A stretch of 64,000 nt of DNA from Helianthus annuus (lineage: Eukaryota; Streptophyta; Magnoliopsida; Asterales; Asteraceae). A model generated the notes under the pieces. It saw nothing but the letters and a program-made list of their open reading frames with translations, was not told where the DNA came from and made no database searches. The position numbers and the translations under genes are program-made. The DNA lies in the NCBI RefSeq assembly GCF_002127325.2, contig NC_035435.2, forward strand, positions 122,073,127-122,137,126. The letters run 5' to 3'. How positions within the stretch are numbered: position 1 is the first letter of the stretch; every line of letters begins with the position of its first letter. Of the stretch, positions 21,967 to 35,533 are shown piece by piece.

Positions 21967-24900
21967 TGTGACAACCCTCACAATTCCAGGTATCCGTACA
22001 ATTAATTAATATTTAATTTGTGCTGAATGACTGTGCTTGATTACAACTGTGATTAAACTGCTTTCTGATTTCTGTTACATACATACATATGCAATCATAC
22101 TTTATACTGTCACTTCATTTATTTCATACAAACATTAGTGACAAACTTGATGCATAAAGCACAGTTAGCACAGTGAGCGGATAACCCAGAAAACATGCTG
22201 ACAATGCCAGCACCTAGACAGACAATGTTTTTGAGGCCAGTATGAGCCAGAGATAGAGTACTACACTAGTAGGAAGTGTAGGGAGGTGAGGACCATAAAA
22301 CTGCATCACTAGGTGATAGTTATAGTGCCCAGAAGTGCCTAAAACATACTTTAAGTGCAGAATTCTGCACTAAATAACCAAAATTCAGCAATTAAAAATA
22401 CTAGTAAAGTGGAAAAACTTGACAAAATAGTCCTAGATATTTTCCAAAGTGTTGGGAATTAAATGTGTCACTAAAAGTAATATAAAAGACACTTTAAAGA
22501 TTAATTTAGAACTTTAACGGACAACACCCAACCGAACAACCGGACTTTACCCGAAACATAAAAATATTGCCAAACACATTGTTTTTACTTTTCTGAGCTA
22601 GTTAGGGTCCCCGAACACCCTAACACACTTTATATTATAACACACACCTTAACCCACTAACTTAACCTTTATAATCTAACTAGATCCATTACAACCCAAC
22701 CCCATACCCCCACCCTTTTGACGGTTACATGGGGACATCCCCCCCCATGACTTCTTTTCATTATTTAAATGGTTGATGCTAGTAGATTTAGGAACATGTT
22801 AACCAAGGGTTATTAGATTTCTATAAAACCCACTAGTTAACCACCTTCTCTCATCACCACCAACATTTCACCTTCACACTCTCCCTCTCTTCTCTTTGGT
22901 TCGGCCGCCACCACCACACCACCATACCAACACCTTCAAGTCCTTTTCAAGCAATCCATACATATCCAAGGGTGCTAGAGACCGAACAAGTAAGCTTGGT
23001 GTACTCGGAAGCTCAAGGACCGCTCTCGTTTTCTTTTATCCATCACTTTTACGCTTTAAAACTCCCCTAGCCTTGTGCTAGTAGTAAGTGCCTTAGATCT
23101 TCATCTTGTTCATATTTTTGTTGGTTAATAGTGAAAAGGATGGTGAAAATGTAAGAACTCTAAGGAACATAATCAAAGTCTTGAAGTATAAACTAACTAG
23201 AGATGATATATGGTTAAAGTAATGAAGAAATCATGTTGTTCTTATGTTGTTATGCTTATTGTATGTTGTTTGTTAGTAAAAATATTATGGTTCATCACAT
23301 AGGCTTGCTAGATCATGTTTAAAGACATGAACTAGCAAGATGTGAAGGTTAAAAATGTTGTGGATGATGAAATCATCCACACATAAGCTATGAACTTGAT
23401 TACATACATGTTTCTTGAAAAATAAAGATCAAAATGGGTTGTAAACTTGTAGATCTAAAGATCTATGAGTGGTTTTTCGAAAGAACCAAGTGAAAAATAT
23501 TACTTTTGATAACACTTGGATCTTACATAAAATTTACGCATTTTTAAGGGATAAACAAGTGCAGGAACACTTGTGTAAAAAGAGAATTTCACAAAGAAAT
23601 ATTTTTAGAGATCATGACTAGAAGTTGTAAATGTTCAAATCCTTTAAAAATAAAGTTTTTAAGAAACTAACCACATTTTTAAAGGTAACAAGACTCACTA
23701 ATTATGCTAGTAAGTTACTACTTGCTTTTATAAATTTTCCAAGTTCATAAGCTGATGGTTCATGCTTATTTTTGTCAAGATTGTTGATTAGAGATTGTAT
23801 CTTGTTGGTTGATGATTGTTTGAATGATTTTACAAAAGAAAATGATATGCTAGTAAGCATGGACGCCTCCATTTACAAAAGGAAACTCTGGCGAAATTTT
23901 TCTAGAATTTCAACACTTAGAAATATTTTTCTAACCCGAGTTTACAAATATATTTTTAACTTTATTTTTCTAAATAAACTTCGCCATCATTCTTATTTCA
24001 AAAATTACCAAGTACCAGAGGTGGATTGTCGTAAATAAAATTTGATAAATATATATTTAGAATATATATATATATTTTATGATAAAACGCTTGTATGATT
24101 GTTTGTTATTCTGTGCACTAGATATATTATTTTTAGGGTAAAAATAATATAACTTGAAAATACCATGAAATTACGTCTCCAAAATAATACCAACGCTCTC
24201 ACAAAATAAATATTTAAGTTACACAAGTATTGTTGCTTTACGACACGCTAAAACGTAACTTATGTATATTTCGGAAAAATACTCCCATACGTATATTTTG
24301 ATAAAGTATTATTTTGGAAAATGTATGAGGTAAAATATAATATTTTTGGGAAAAATATATATATTTTGGAATTAAAATGTTTTAGGCAAGTGATTAAAAT
24401 ATATTTTCTAAGTGGGACTTAAAATATATTTTTCGGAATTATAAAGCATACATGTATAAATACCCCCATCCTTGGGAAGGAAATACACTTATAAAATAAT
24501 TAAGAAGTGTGAATACGAAATAGTTGCCTAACTATTTTCCTAAAAACACTAAACCCTAAGCCAAGGCACGGCCCATCCGTCTAATAGGCATTAGTACGTG
24601 TAGGTCGTCGCGTAGCAGACCGAGTTGGGATTGACGACTATTTCAGGAGACGCGCTTCAGTGAGTTCATGTCCCCCTTTTCTCTTTACTGTTTTCAGTTT
24701 TATACTTCGGGGGTGAAATACATGCGACAATTATTACAAACATTTATTACATGTTATGGTTAGCGTAGGGAGGGTTTATACTACTAGATCATGTGAGGGG
24801 TGGGTACAACACTTGAGGCCATTAATCCTCGTTGTTAGGACCGAGGGACACAAGAGCGATAGATCTATTTGGGTGTAGCGAGCCCACACCCGTGAGGCTG

Positions 24901-25489
24901 GGGCGGCCCATAGAGGTGACTGCGTCTTCCAGCCGAAGCCTAGTAACAAATTTGCTAGGTTTGAGTTTCCCTGCACTTTCTCACACATACCAGTGGCTTT
25001 GCAACCCATTGGTGATCTCTTTTTCCTTATTGCTACATACCAGGAACTTTTATTTATACATGAAAGGTTTTTACATACTCACTTTTTCATGAACTCGCTC
25101 AACTTTTGTTGATTTTTCAAACTACATGTATTTCAGGAAATTAGTGGATCTGGCAAGGTATGCAATCTCGTCAAGCTGCGTAAGGAATAATGATGTCATC
25201 CGGGTTTAGGAAGTGTGATCCTTGCCTGGACGGGTTACAAGTCTTAAACCGTGTTTTTAGTCAAGTCTTTTGTCGTATCGTATGAACATGTTTTTAATTT
25301 ATGTTGTGGTTGTATTAAGTCTTATGTGTTCGACTTTTTAAAACAATGTTGTCGTGGTAACTTTAAAAACTTTATGAATGGATGAACATCATGTGTTTTA
25401 TTTTCATATAGCATGGTTATGATAATTGCTATGGTATTAAGAAGTCACACCAAATAAACCCACGCTTCCGCAAAAGCTAGGGTGTGACA
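21967..25489 (+). repeat. Element I 3' LTR, 3.5 kb
   Basis: TGTGACAACCC to GGGTGTGACA. It differs from the 5' copy by scattered substitutions and small indels. It carries the same TATA (22822-22828) and donor-like site (GT at 23084). Confidence 0.92.
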
Positions 25490-26482
25490 CGCTGAATGTT
25501 GTTTAATGTTCATGCAAACCCTTGTCGGATCAGCAAGAATCTGGTTCAATGACTTACCCGCTCGAAGCGTTCGAAGCTTCGATGACCTCAGCAAAAGGTT
25601 CCTAGCCAACTTCTCCCAACAAAGGCGGTATGTTAAAGATGCTACAGTGATCTTTCAGATCAAGCAAAGAGATGATGAAAGCCTTCGAGAGTTCATAGAG
25701 AGATACAAGAAAGAAGGTCTAACCTATGTGGGGGCAGACGAAAAGATGAGGGTGGCCGGTTTTATGTATGCCATTACATCCAAGTACCTCACAAGGGATT
25801 TCAACAAATCCCTCCCTAAGACCTTGGAAGAAGCTCTTGAAGGGGCTGAGGCCCACATCCGAGGGGAGGAGGCAGTAGATATCAAAGAACAAAGGAAAAG
25901 AGGATCCAGCTGGCGAGGTAACAGCCCAGCTAGAAAGAGGGAGAACTTTAACTCCTATGACAGACGCCAAAAGGGTTCAGACCATCGAATGTCTGAAGGT
26001 CGTAAACCTTCCAGCATGGAGAAAGGCATAAGTTTCACACCCCTCACAAAGACTCCTCAAGAAATCCTCGCAACGAAAGAAGTCAAGCAAAACTTTCGGC
26101 CTCCTAGGCCTCTCCCCAAAAGCAGAAAAAACGAGAACTCCACACAATACTGTGAGTTTCATTAAGAAAAGGGTCACCACACCAATGATTGCTTCCAGCT
26201 CAAGAAAAGAATTGAAGAAGCTGTTAATTCCGGAGAACTTGCTCACTTGGTGAAAGGGGTAAGGGACAAAATGGCTGAAGGAAAGGGCAAGGAAGTCAAT
26301 ATGGTGTATTTTGATGGAAGGGTTCCACACAAGTGGCAACGGTTGGAAGCTTGGGAGCTTCAGTGTGTTTGCTTTCATCCAACAGAGAGAGACCCCCTCT
26401 CAAGCCCTCTTGTGGTAGAAGCAACTGTAGGAACGTTACAAACAAGCAGGGCATACATAGACACTGGTGCTTCCACTGAATC
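25490..26482 (+). pseudogene. Element A gag, 3' part, and start of protease
   Basis: This continues the frame broken at 11361. It holds the capsid core (ARIWFNDLPARSVRSFDDLS, FLANFSQQRR, ESLREFIERYKKE) and a zinc-knuckle remnant CEFH.EKGHHTNDC with a TAA at 26163-26165 inside it. The protease signature AYIDTGAS at about 26450 is followed by a frameshift into the pol frame. Related Tat gags have an uninterrupted knuckle here. Confidence 0.85.
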
Positions 26483-29400
26483 ATGTTCGAAAAGCTCTTT
26501 AACCGTTTGAGCAATGAAGAACGTTCAAAGCTTCAACCCTCTGGGACCTCCATAAAAGGTATTGCCGATATACCCCTTAAGCCTTTAGGGCAACTGACAC
26601 TTAATGTTCGTTTCAGCAAAGGTCAGAAGGAAAGAATCCAACCACTCACCTTTGTGGTTATCAACATACCTTCAAACTATGATGTGATCATTGGAAGGCC
26701 GGGGCAGTGTGCATTCTATATGGCCGTGTCTGTTGGTCATGGCACTGTCAAATTTCCCATCGAGAGGGGAATAGCAACCCTTCAACCTTCTCAGGAGGCC
26801 TACCTGGTCGAAGGAGAAAGTTCCAAAAGTGAAGAAGATAAACAAAGGCTAATCAAAAATCCCAAGTACCCTGAACAAAGAATAAGGGTCAACCCAAGCC
26901 TTTCACAAGAAACCCTCTCGTATCTTGAAAAGTTGCTAACACATTACAGCGATGTCTTCGCTTGGTGTCCGGAAGATATGACAGGGATCCCTCGAAGCAT
27001 TGCTGAACATGAGTTAAGGATACCACCTGATGTTAAGCCTGTGGTCCAAAAGAAAAGAAGTCTAGCACCTGAGAGAAGCCTGGCTGCTTGCCAAGAAGTT
27101 GAAAAGCTTGTGTCAGCCGGCATTCTCCAAGAAGTTAAGTACCAATCATGGGTTGCAAACCCAGTTATGGTCAGAAAGCCAGACAACTCCTGGAGGATGT
27201 GCATAGACTTCAAGGATCTCAACAAGGCTTATCCCAAAGATTGCTACCCATTACCAGAAATCGATCTCAAGGTCGACTCCCTCACCGGTTACCCTTTCAA
27301 GTGTTTTCTTGACGCTTACAAAGGGTACCATCAAATACTCATGAAAGAAGAAGATGAGGAAAAGACAACGTTCCACACCGATAAAGGAATCTTTTGTTAC
27401 CAAAAGATGCCTTTTGGCCTCAAAAACGCTGGAGCAACCTACCAACGTCTAGTAGACAAAGCCTTTGCAAGCCAAATTGGTAAAAACATGGAAGCATATG
27501 TCGACGACTTGGTAATCAAAAGCAAAACGGAATATCAAATGCTCGATGACATTCAAGAAACTTTCCAGAACCTCAGAAAGGTTAACATGAAACTCAACCC
27601 TGAAAAATGTTCATTTGGGTTTGAGGAAGGGAAGTTCTTGGGTCATATTGTTGGGAAACAAAGCATCAAGGCTAATCCAAACAAGGTGAGAGCTGTTCTT
27701 GAAGCCAGATCACCAAAAACCAAGAAGGAGGTTGAAAGCTTAAATGGGAAGCTTGCAGCCTTGAAGCGGTTTACCTCAAAGTTGGTGGAAAGGTCTCTCC
27801 CCTTTTTCAAAACGCTCAAGGGTTGCATTGATAAGAAAGACTTCAGATGGACTGAAGAGGCTAAAGAAGCCTTTAACCAAATGAAGCAACACCTAGCTTC
27901 CTTACCCAACCTGGAAGCCCCAGAAACGGGAGAATTGATCTCAGTATACCTCTCGGTTGCTGAGGAAGCAATAAGCGCGGTCCTCACCATTGAACGAGAT
28001 AAAATCCAGGTACCCGTTTATTTCTTTAGCAAAACTTTAAAATTGGCTGAAACCAAATATCCTCCTCTGGAAAAATTTGCCCTAGCCCTAGTCCAAACAA
28101 CTAGAAGGTTTCGAAGGTATTTCCAAGCACACCCTATACAAGTAGTTACCGATCAGCCTATCAGGAGTGTGCTTGAAAAACCAGAAAACTCGGGACGATT
28201 AGCCAAATGGGTAGTAGAACTAGGTGAACATAACATCACCTATGTCCCAAGAAAAGCCATCAAAGCCCAAGTCTTTGCTGATTTCATTATAGAAGTCCCT
28301 ATGCAAACCATCACTGAAGTAAACACTGCCACCACTGAACCCTCAAGCCTGGAAGCTTTTTACCGATGGGGCTTCAAGCGTTGAAGGGTCAGGGGCTGGG
28401 CTTATTCTGATCAACCCAGAAGGGTTAGAATTCACATACGCTCTTCGCTTTGATTTTCAGACAACCAACAACGAAGCTGAATACAAAGCACTGATAGCTG
28501 GTTTAAGACTGGCTAAAGAAATGAAGATCTAGAAGCTTGAAGTGTTTACAGATTCGTTGCTGGTATCAAGCCAGGTGAATGATAGCTACATTGCAAAGGA
28601 GCCCAACATGAAAAGGTACAAAGAAAAATCCAAAAAATTGATGAATACCTTCCAAACATGTAGTATCAAGCAAATTCCCAAGTCCCAAAACAAGAAGGCA
28701 GATGCCTTAAGCAAACTCGCATCTCTCACTTTTGCTCACCTTACAAAGAAGGTGTTGGTAGAAGTGTTAAAGGCTTCATCAATTGATGAGTTAGAATTTC
28801 AAGATGTAATCACCGATGAAGATCCAAATTGGATGACTCCAATAAAGAAGTTCCTCAAAAACGGTGAATTGCCTAGTGATCAAACAGAGGCTGAAAGGGT
28901 TAAGATCAAGGCAAGTCAGTATGTACTACAAGGTGAAACCCTTTACAAAAAAGGTTATCTTGCTCCCTTGTTAAGATGTGTGGGTCCCGAGCAAAGTCAG
29001 TATTTGATCAAAAAAATTCACGAAGGTATATGCGGAGCTCATTTTGGAGCTAGGTCAGTGGTTGCAAAACTTATGAACCTTGGGTATTTTTGGCCCTCAA
29101 TGCACCGGGATCCGCTGAGCAATTAAGGAAATGTGATGCCTGCCAAATTCATGCACCAATCCCAAAAAGTCCCAAGCACGATCTGGTCCCAATAACCTCA
29201 GCATGGCCATTCTATAAATGGGGGATGGACATTGTCGGCCCGTTTCCCCCAAGCAAAGGTGGAGTAAAATTCTTGCTGGTGGCTATAGATTATTTCACCA
29301 AGTGGCCCGAGGTTAAACCACTTACAAAGATCACGGGCAAGCAGGTAATTGACTTTGTTTATTATTTGCCGTTATGGATTGCCGGGAGTACTTGTCACTG

Positions 29401-30045
29401 ACAATGGAAAGCAATTTGCTGAGAAGCCTTTCAGCGTTTGGATACAGGATCAATCAAGTCTTCAGCTCAGTGGCTTAGCCGCAATCAAACGGTCAGTTTG
29501 AAAGGACGAATCGAAGCATAGTGGAAGGTATCAAAACAAGATTGGGAAGGTATGAAAGCAACTGGCTTGAAGAATTTCCAAGTGTTTTATGGGCAATCCG
29601 GACAACCGAAAAAACAAGCCATAAAAAAACACCTTATAGCCTAGTATTTGGGTCCGAGGCTGTAATTCCTGCTGAAATAGGAGTTGTAACACAACGAATA
29701 GTCAACATAGATCGCGAAACAAACCAAAAAGAGACTATGTTGAACTTACAACTCCTAGAAGAAGCACGAGACCAAGCCGCAATTCAAGAAGCCAAATACA
29801 AGCAACGAATGGAAGCCTACTACAACAAGAGAGTCAAGAATGAACGTTTCAAGCCAGGAGACCTGGTCCTTAGAAACAATGAAGCTAGCAAAAAAGAGAA
29901 TCAAGGAAAGCTTGGCCCAAAATGGGAAGGCCCGTACACCATCCTTGAAGCACATAAGGGTGGATCTTACAAGCTAGCAGACCAAGAGGGTAAAAGGCTT
30001 CCAAGGCACTGGAATGGAAAAACCTTGAAAAGGTTCCATGTCTAA
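26483..30045 (+). pseudogene. Element A pol (RT, RNase H, second RNase H, integrase), multiply broken
   Basis: Open to 28384: protease tail, RT with SWRMCIDFKDLNKAYPKD and AYVDDLVIKS, then RNase H. After a frameshift near 28370 the second RNase H reads NNEAEYKALIAG, has a TAG at 28528-28530 and continues to ADALSKLASL. Integrase follows with HEGICGAHFG, CDACQ, DIVGPFPP and DYFTKWPE, broken by a frameshift near 29110 and a degraded stretch at 29380-29520. The C-terminal part is MEGIKTRLGRYESNW to the PKWEGPY motif and stop at 30043-30045. No chromodomain is present, as expected for the Tat lineage. Confidence 0.88.
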
Positions 30046-30252
30046 ACGGGAAAGATTGGTTTGTATTTCACAATGTTGCATTTCAAGAGTTGAACTATGA
30101 AAACCTTTTGTAAAAATATCTCTTGAATGAATGAAGTTGTTTTATCAAATTTTTTCTTTCTATCCTAAAATCAGGTTGAGAACCTAGCAAGAAACTCCAT
30201 GGCAAGGGCCATGTAAGGGGTTGAGCTCCCAGGCCACATCGCTCAATAGGTT
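30046..30252 (+). other. Element A 3' untranslated part, left of element B
   Basis: Non-coding sequence after the integrase stop. Its last five bases AGGTT (30248-30252) are the target duplication of element B, and it resumes at 37892. Confidence 0.8.
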
Positions 30253-30676
30253 TGTTAGTGCACTATGTCTGTTGACTTCGTCTTGTATCAAGTCATATAA
30301 TAGGATTGGATAGGATAATCAGTGTCCGAGGTGCTAGAAACTGATTTTGATGTAAATGGTGGTGATTTCGCTTGAAAGTGCCAAGAACCATTTCAAGCGA
30401 AATCTAATTCAAGTGATTCCGCTTGAAAATGTCCTTGACCATTTCAAGCGAAATCAACATGTCTATAAATAGGGGTTCTGTTTATTTGGAGCGGGATTAT
30501 CAGGGTTGTCTTGTAATCAGTAACGAGGTGCTGCCGAATTGTCTCCAGGTGCTGTAATCAATATTATATCAATATAGAGACTTTATAATTACATCGAGCG
30601 TCCGTTTCATTGATTCCGCCTTTGACACGGATAAACAACTCTTCTGATCGCATTTGGGTCACACAACGATCCTACA
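30253..30676 (+). repeat. Element B 5' LTR
   Basis: TGTTAGTGCAC to GATCCTACA. It contains two hairpins built from GATTTCGCTTGAAA (30364-30377) with its complement at 30391-30404, and GATTCCGCTTGAAA (from 30415) with its complement ending at 30455, just upstream of the TATA box. Confidence 0.93.
30464..30471 (+). promoter_or_regulatory. Element B LTR TATA box
   Basis: TATAAATA directly downstream of the two hairpin motifs. The 3' LTR copy is at 37677-37684. Confidence 0.65.
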
Positions 30677-30678
30677 AG

Positions 30679-30690
30679 TGGTATCAGAGC
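30679..30690 (+). other. Element B primer-binding site
   Basis: TGGTATCAGAGC, two bases after the LTR; matches initiator-Met tRNA. Confidence 0.9.
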
Positions 30691-30882
30691 TCAGGAAGAA
30701 GAGTTTAGCTCAATTGCATCAGTTTTTCTGACTTCTACACCTTCTTTTTCAAATTGGACAAGATTTAACAGTCAAAATGGATTGAATTTTTCACCGAACA
30801 TGCAAAACAGTATTTTAACAAAGCCTTGAGAGTTTGAGACCGAAATACAGATTAAAAATGACAAAAACTGGACAAAAAGGTT

Positions 30883-31185
30883 ATTCCGCTTGAACGTAAC
30901 TTTCTGATTCCGTTTGAAATCAACAACAGATTCCGCTTCAAATGACTATTCCGCTCGAAAATAGCACTTGATTTCGCTTCAAACCTGCTATTTCGCTTGA
31001 GAATAAATCAGATTTCGCTTGAGTCCTATATTCCGCTTGAAGAATAGATCTGATTCCGCTCGAAGTATTATTCAAGTGATTCCGCTTGAAAGTTGGATTC
31101 AGATTGAATTTCTGTTTTCGCTCCAACTGTGATTCCGCTTCAATTTGTGTTTCCGCTTGAGATCCTTATTTCGCTTGAAAGAGGA
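30883..31185 (+). repeat. Array of 14 degenerate ATTCCGCTTGAA motifs in the element B leader
   Basis: Copies such as tattccgcttgaacg, gattccgcttcaaat, tatttcgcttgagaa and gattccgctcgaagt recur about every 20-25 bases, all in the same orientation. The same 12-14 base word forms the hairpins of the LTR. Variation is concentrated at T/C and G/C positions. They lie between the PBS and gag and do not encode a recognisable peptide. Confidence 0.85.
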
Positions 31186-31304
31186 TTTTCGTGTCAAGAT
31201 CATTTCACGTCAACCGAGTGTCAGTCTGTTTCAGGATATTTGATATTTTTTGTACTAATTTTGTTTGTTTAATTGTTTGTCTCCAGGTTATTCAGGATCA
31301 AACC

Positions 31305-34300
31305 ATGGCTGAAGAATTCTACAACACGTTTTTCAACGCGTTCACATCCGAATCTTCCGAGATTACAACCGTTACCCCAAAAACCATCACAAAAGCGATC
31401 AATGAGAACATCAAGCATGATAATTTCTACAGAACACACTCAAAGCCACCAACTCTGGAAAGCATTGAAGATTATACTTGGTGGAAAGAACAGTTTCTTA
31501 ACTGGGCGAAAGCGTATGCGCATGAAAGCTGGTTCTGTTTAGAGTTTGGATACGAACGACCAAAAGATGATAAAGGTGAAGAACTTCCATTCAAGAAATT
31601 AACCAGAGAGGATAAATCTGAATTTGCCACCTAACAGAGAATGATTGCTTTGATCCAGTCGGCAATTAGAAATGATAGTTTTGCATTGCTTAATCATGAT
31701 GGGTCGTCAAAATCTGTTTGGGAAGCTTTACGTGTTAAAGCTGAGGGGGGTAAACAGATTAAAAAGAACAAAATTGTGTTGCTTAAAAAAGAATTCGATC
31801 TATTTGATAGCTTAAAAGGAGAGACTGTGAGGCAAATGATTGAGAGATTTTGCCATTTAAAAATTGAACTTGAGAGATTTGAGATTGTGAAAACAAGAGA
31901 GGAAATTATCGACAAAGTGATTGAAGCGTTACCACGAGCTGATCAGTGGCAAACGTTTGTTTTTATTCTGAAAAATGATGCTTTGTATGATACAATTTCT
32001 CTTGACAAACTGTTTGAAAAGATTGAAACTCATGAGCTTGAATTGCAGAAACAGAACAAGATGAGCAGTTCTTCTCATCAACAGAATGTTGGATTGTACT
32101 ACAAAGGAAGTTTACCTTCATAGAAAGTTGTCAGTTCACCAAAGACAGCATTCAGTGGTGAGAGAACAAAAGAACCCGAGAAAAGCTCATCAAGTTATGA
32201 TCCGGGTTATCATTCATCGGCTTCAAAAGCTAGTTCAGAAGATGCAGAGGAGATATTATGCAACATTGCTCTCAAGTTGAAAAATTCTCCTGCAATGAGC
32301 ATCAACGCAGCTAAACAACAAATGAGTTTTCTTGCATCTGTTCTGGAATCGTATGAAGGTCTTGTAGGTGGCAAAATTGGAAACTCAGAGTTAACCAAAG
32401 AAGACTACGACCAGATTGATCCAGAAGAGATGGAACTCATTGACATTCGCTGGTGTCTGGCAAGTTGCATTCGCATAGCTCAAAGATATATGGAGATTAC
32501 TGGGAAACAATCTCTTGGAGGTGCATCAACAAAACTTGGATTTGACAAATCCAAAGTAACCTGCTTCAAATGCAAAGGTCATTTCAAGAGAGAATGCACT
32601 AATTCTGCAGTTGGTGGAAATGAACATCCGTTCAATGATGATTACTACAGAAAGGCGATCTACCACCGTAGCAGAGAAGAGCCAAAGATGATTGAAGATA
32701 AACCCAGAGAAAAATCAAGAGCTTGTTTTGTTATTCAAGATGATGAAGGTTTTGACTGGAGCGAGATTTGTCCAGAAGAAGATCGTTTGGAAAATGTTCG
32801 AAAAACAACTCATGGCAGAGCTATGATAGAGAAAAGACAATTTGTTTTTGTTGCTGAAATCAAAGATGAAAACAAAGAAGAAAAAGGCACAGCTGAGACA
32901 AAAGAGAAAACTCGAGAAGAGATTTTGAGTGAGAAAACTTATCGCGAAAAAAACATTGCTTTGAATAGAATGGATGAAATGCAAGAAGATTATGAGAGTG
33001 CTGTCAGCAACAAGAGATGAGATAAAAAGAGAGAGTGTTACTTCAACCGAGAAGGTGAACCAGTTGTTCCAAAGAAAGATATAATCTTTGAAGATGTTCT
33101 TCTCATAATTCCTTTAAGAGCTGAATATTATAGAAATGTGTTGAAAGATGACACATATGCAAAAAGGCATGAAAAGGAAATTAGATATGCCATGACATCG
33201 TGCTTGAGAAAAAGGGATGAAGAGAGAATGAGGAAGAATGTTGAAGAAATGGTGAAAAATCTAAAGAAAGTTGCTGAAGAGGTTAAAGCTGAAGATGTTA
33301 AAGTTGAGGCTGTGAAAGAAATCAAAGTTGTGAATGTTGAAGATGTGAAAGAAAAAGTTGAGATGAATGAAGAAGTGGAAAAAACTGTTACTGAAAAACA
33401 GCAAGTTGTAGAAGTTGTGGAGAAAACTGAAAGTTTTGCAGAAGTAAAGATTGAGAATTTGAAGTAATGCTGGTGATGAAGTTGGTGTTGAAGAAAAGAA
33501 AGAAAAGCTGAAGCAGACAGAGGCAGCTGAAAACACCGAGGTGCCAATCACTGAGGTAAATTCTGATTCTGAAATCTTAAAACCGATTGAACAGTGCAAG
33601 AAATGCATGGAAAAGTGCAAAGCTTGTACTGAAAAAGATGAGAAGTTCAATACAAGAGATCTTGAATTCACAAAAATTGAAAACATTTTTAAAGAAAAAT
33701 GCAAAGAAATGCTAGAAAAAGAAAAAGTTTTAAAAGAAAATGATGAAAAACTTTCAGAAAAATGTAAAAAATTAGAAAAAGAAAATGAAGTTTTGAAAGA
33801 AAATGTTTTGAAAAAGACAGAAGAATGTGATCGAAAAGAAAATGTTTGTCAAGAAATGAAGAAAGAATATGACTCAATGAAATTGGCATATCACATTACA
33901 AAAGAGTCATATGAAAAAGTGAAAGATGAAATGAAAATTGCTCAATCAAGAATGAATTATCTTTCTGAAACAACTAAAGAACTTAAAAGAATGTATGAAA
34001 TAAAACAAGGTGTTGTTAATTCCTATATTGAGGATGTTGCTAAGCTAAAGCGACAGATTGCTGATTTAGAACAGGACAACAACAAGTTAAAAAGTTTTCA
34101 CGTGTCGTCATATGTGCTTGAAAGAATTTTCAATATAAAACTGGGAGATGGTGAGTCTGAGCAAAACAAGAAAGGCATTGGCTCAGAGTTTCATCAAGTT
34201 CCACCACCAGAAAAGTTTGCATTTTATGATTAAGAAAAGGTCGAAAAAGCTTTCAACCTGGTAGATCAATTGCCAGATAATATTGACGTAACCTATTCCA

Positions 34301-35533
34301 AATCTGATGATTCTAGTGATTCAGAGGTGGTAGGTAAAGTCGTTGAAAGTGTGTTGAAAGAAGAGTTAGTAGATACAGGTAAATCTGAATCACAGGATGA
34401 AAATGAAGGTAATTTTCATGATAGATATCTGAAAAACACAAAATCCGAGAAAAAATTGAATGAAGATTCAAAAGGATTGGTTTATACCATGATTGGATCG
34501 GACAAATTATTCTTAGATGTTGTATTCCCAATTCAGAATGTGATTTCAGAAAAGATTGACAAAGTTTTCAAAATGGTTGAAATTGAAAAATCTGAAATTC
34601 CAAAGTTTGCTGGTAAAGGTCACAAAACTTTTTATAACAAACCTGGTTTTAAGAAGAAAAACATGAAGGCTGGGTTGGGTTATAAGAAGAAACAGAATTG
34701 GAAGAAAAATGAAGTGCCAAATTATCAGGCAAAGATGAGTTTTGTTCGTGGAACAACAACAGAAGAAGAGAAAGAACTAAAATTTAGACGACAGTCTAAT
34801 GACGAGTTCTTAGCTCAAAAGAAAAAGCAAAAACCAGAGGTCAAAGATGTTTCCAAGAGAACATGTTTCAAATGTGATCAAATTGGACATCTTGCACGAA
34901 AGTGTCCAAATTTGAAACCTGTGGATGTTGAATTAAAAACAAAGTCTGAAAATGTGGAAACACAGAAATCTGAGGATGTGAAACAAAGGTCAACCAGATT
35001 TGATTCGAAACAAACTTGGAGGTACAATACAAACAAGTTTGCTTCAAATCAAAATTGGAAATCAAACCCGAACAGGTCAGATTCAAGATAGACCTGGAAT
35101 TCTCACACACCCAGATTCAGAACAACACAAAGTTGGAAAACATCAGTTGATATGACAAAACCCCAAGAGTTTTGGAAACCAAAAATTGTTTTTCAAAATC
35201 AAAAGGTTCAAAAAGATTCACATTTTTACAAACGTGGTACTCCAAAAGGTCAAACATGGAGTGTTAAGAAACAAGTAACTTCGGTAAAAGATGAGAAAGT
35301 TGAAGTGAAAAATGATAAGGTCTTTGTGAAAGATGACAAAGAGTTTCCAACATTTAATGAAAATTATTGCATTGAAATGCCTAACGTCAAACAGACCTGG
35401 GCTAAATTGTTCAAGTAATTGAATACTTTGAATGTGCAGGTGCTCAACAAAACCAAAGATAGTGAGAATAAAAGTTGGAGCAGCCTGGCACAACGAGAGG
35501 AGAAGAAGGCTGCTGGACCCTGGTTTGGTTGAA
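31305..35533 (+). pseudogene. Element B gag-like polyprotein, multiply interrupted
   Basis: ATG 31305 (MAEEFYNTFF) follows a T-rich acceptor-like site (tgtctccag, AG at 31285-31286). One frame runs to about 33465 through TAA 31632-31634, TAG 32121-32123 and TGA 33018-33020. After a one-base shift a second frame runs to 35533 through TAA 34231-34233, TAG 35089-35091 and TAA 35416-35418. Domains: a UBN2/copia-gag region (YTWWKEQFLNWAKAY, then VWEALRVKAEGG and RFCHLKIELERFE), a defective knuckle CFKCKGHFKREC, a long Lys/Glu coiled coil (about 33140-34100) and an intact knuckle CFKCDQIGHLARKC (34866-34907). It ends about where autonomous relatives would enter protease. Confidence 0.85.

Larger units (their letters stand above)
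11362..25489 (+). mobile_element. Element I: chromodomain Ty3/gypsy retrotransposon (Tekay/Del-like), 14.1 kb
   Basis: It is flanked by CGTTG (11357-11361) and CGCTG (25490-25494), a 5-bp target duplication with one change. The LTRs are 11362-14871 and 21967-25489, with initiator-Met PBS, a hairpin array, an extra ORF, gag, pol and a polypurine tract. By eye there are about 20 differences in the first 750 aligned LTR bases, so it is a fairly recent insertion. Pol is open across its length, but gag has two nonsense codons and a frameshift and the extra ORF has a frame break, so this copy cannot act alone. Confidence 0.93.

Noticed and set aside
33128..33704. Minus-strand ORFs rich in Phe/Ser
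   Set aside because: Antisense shadows of the Lys/Glu coiled coil of element B gag.
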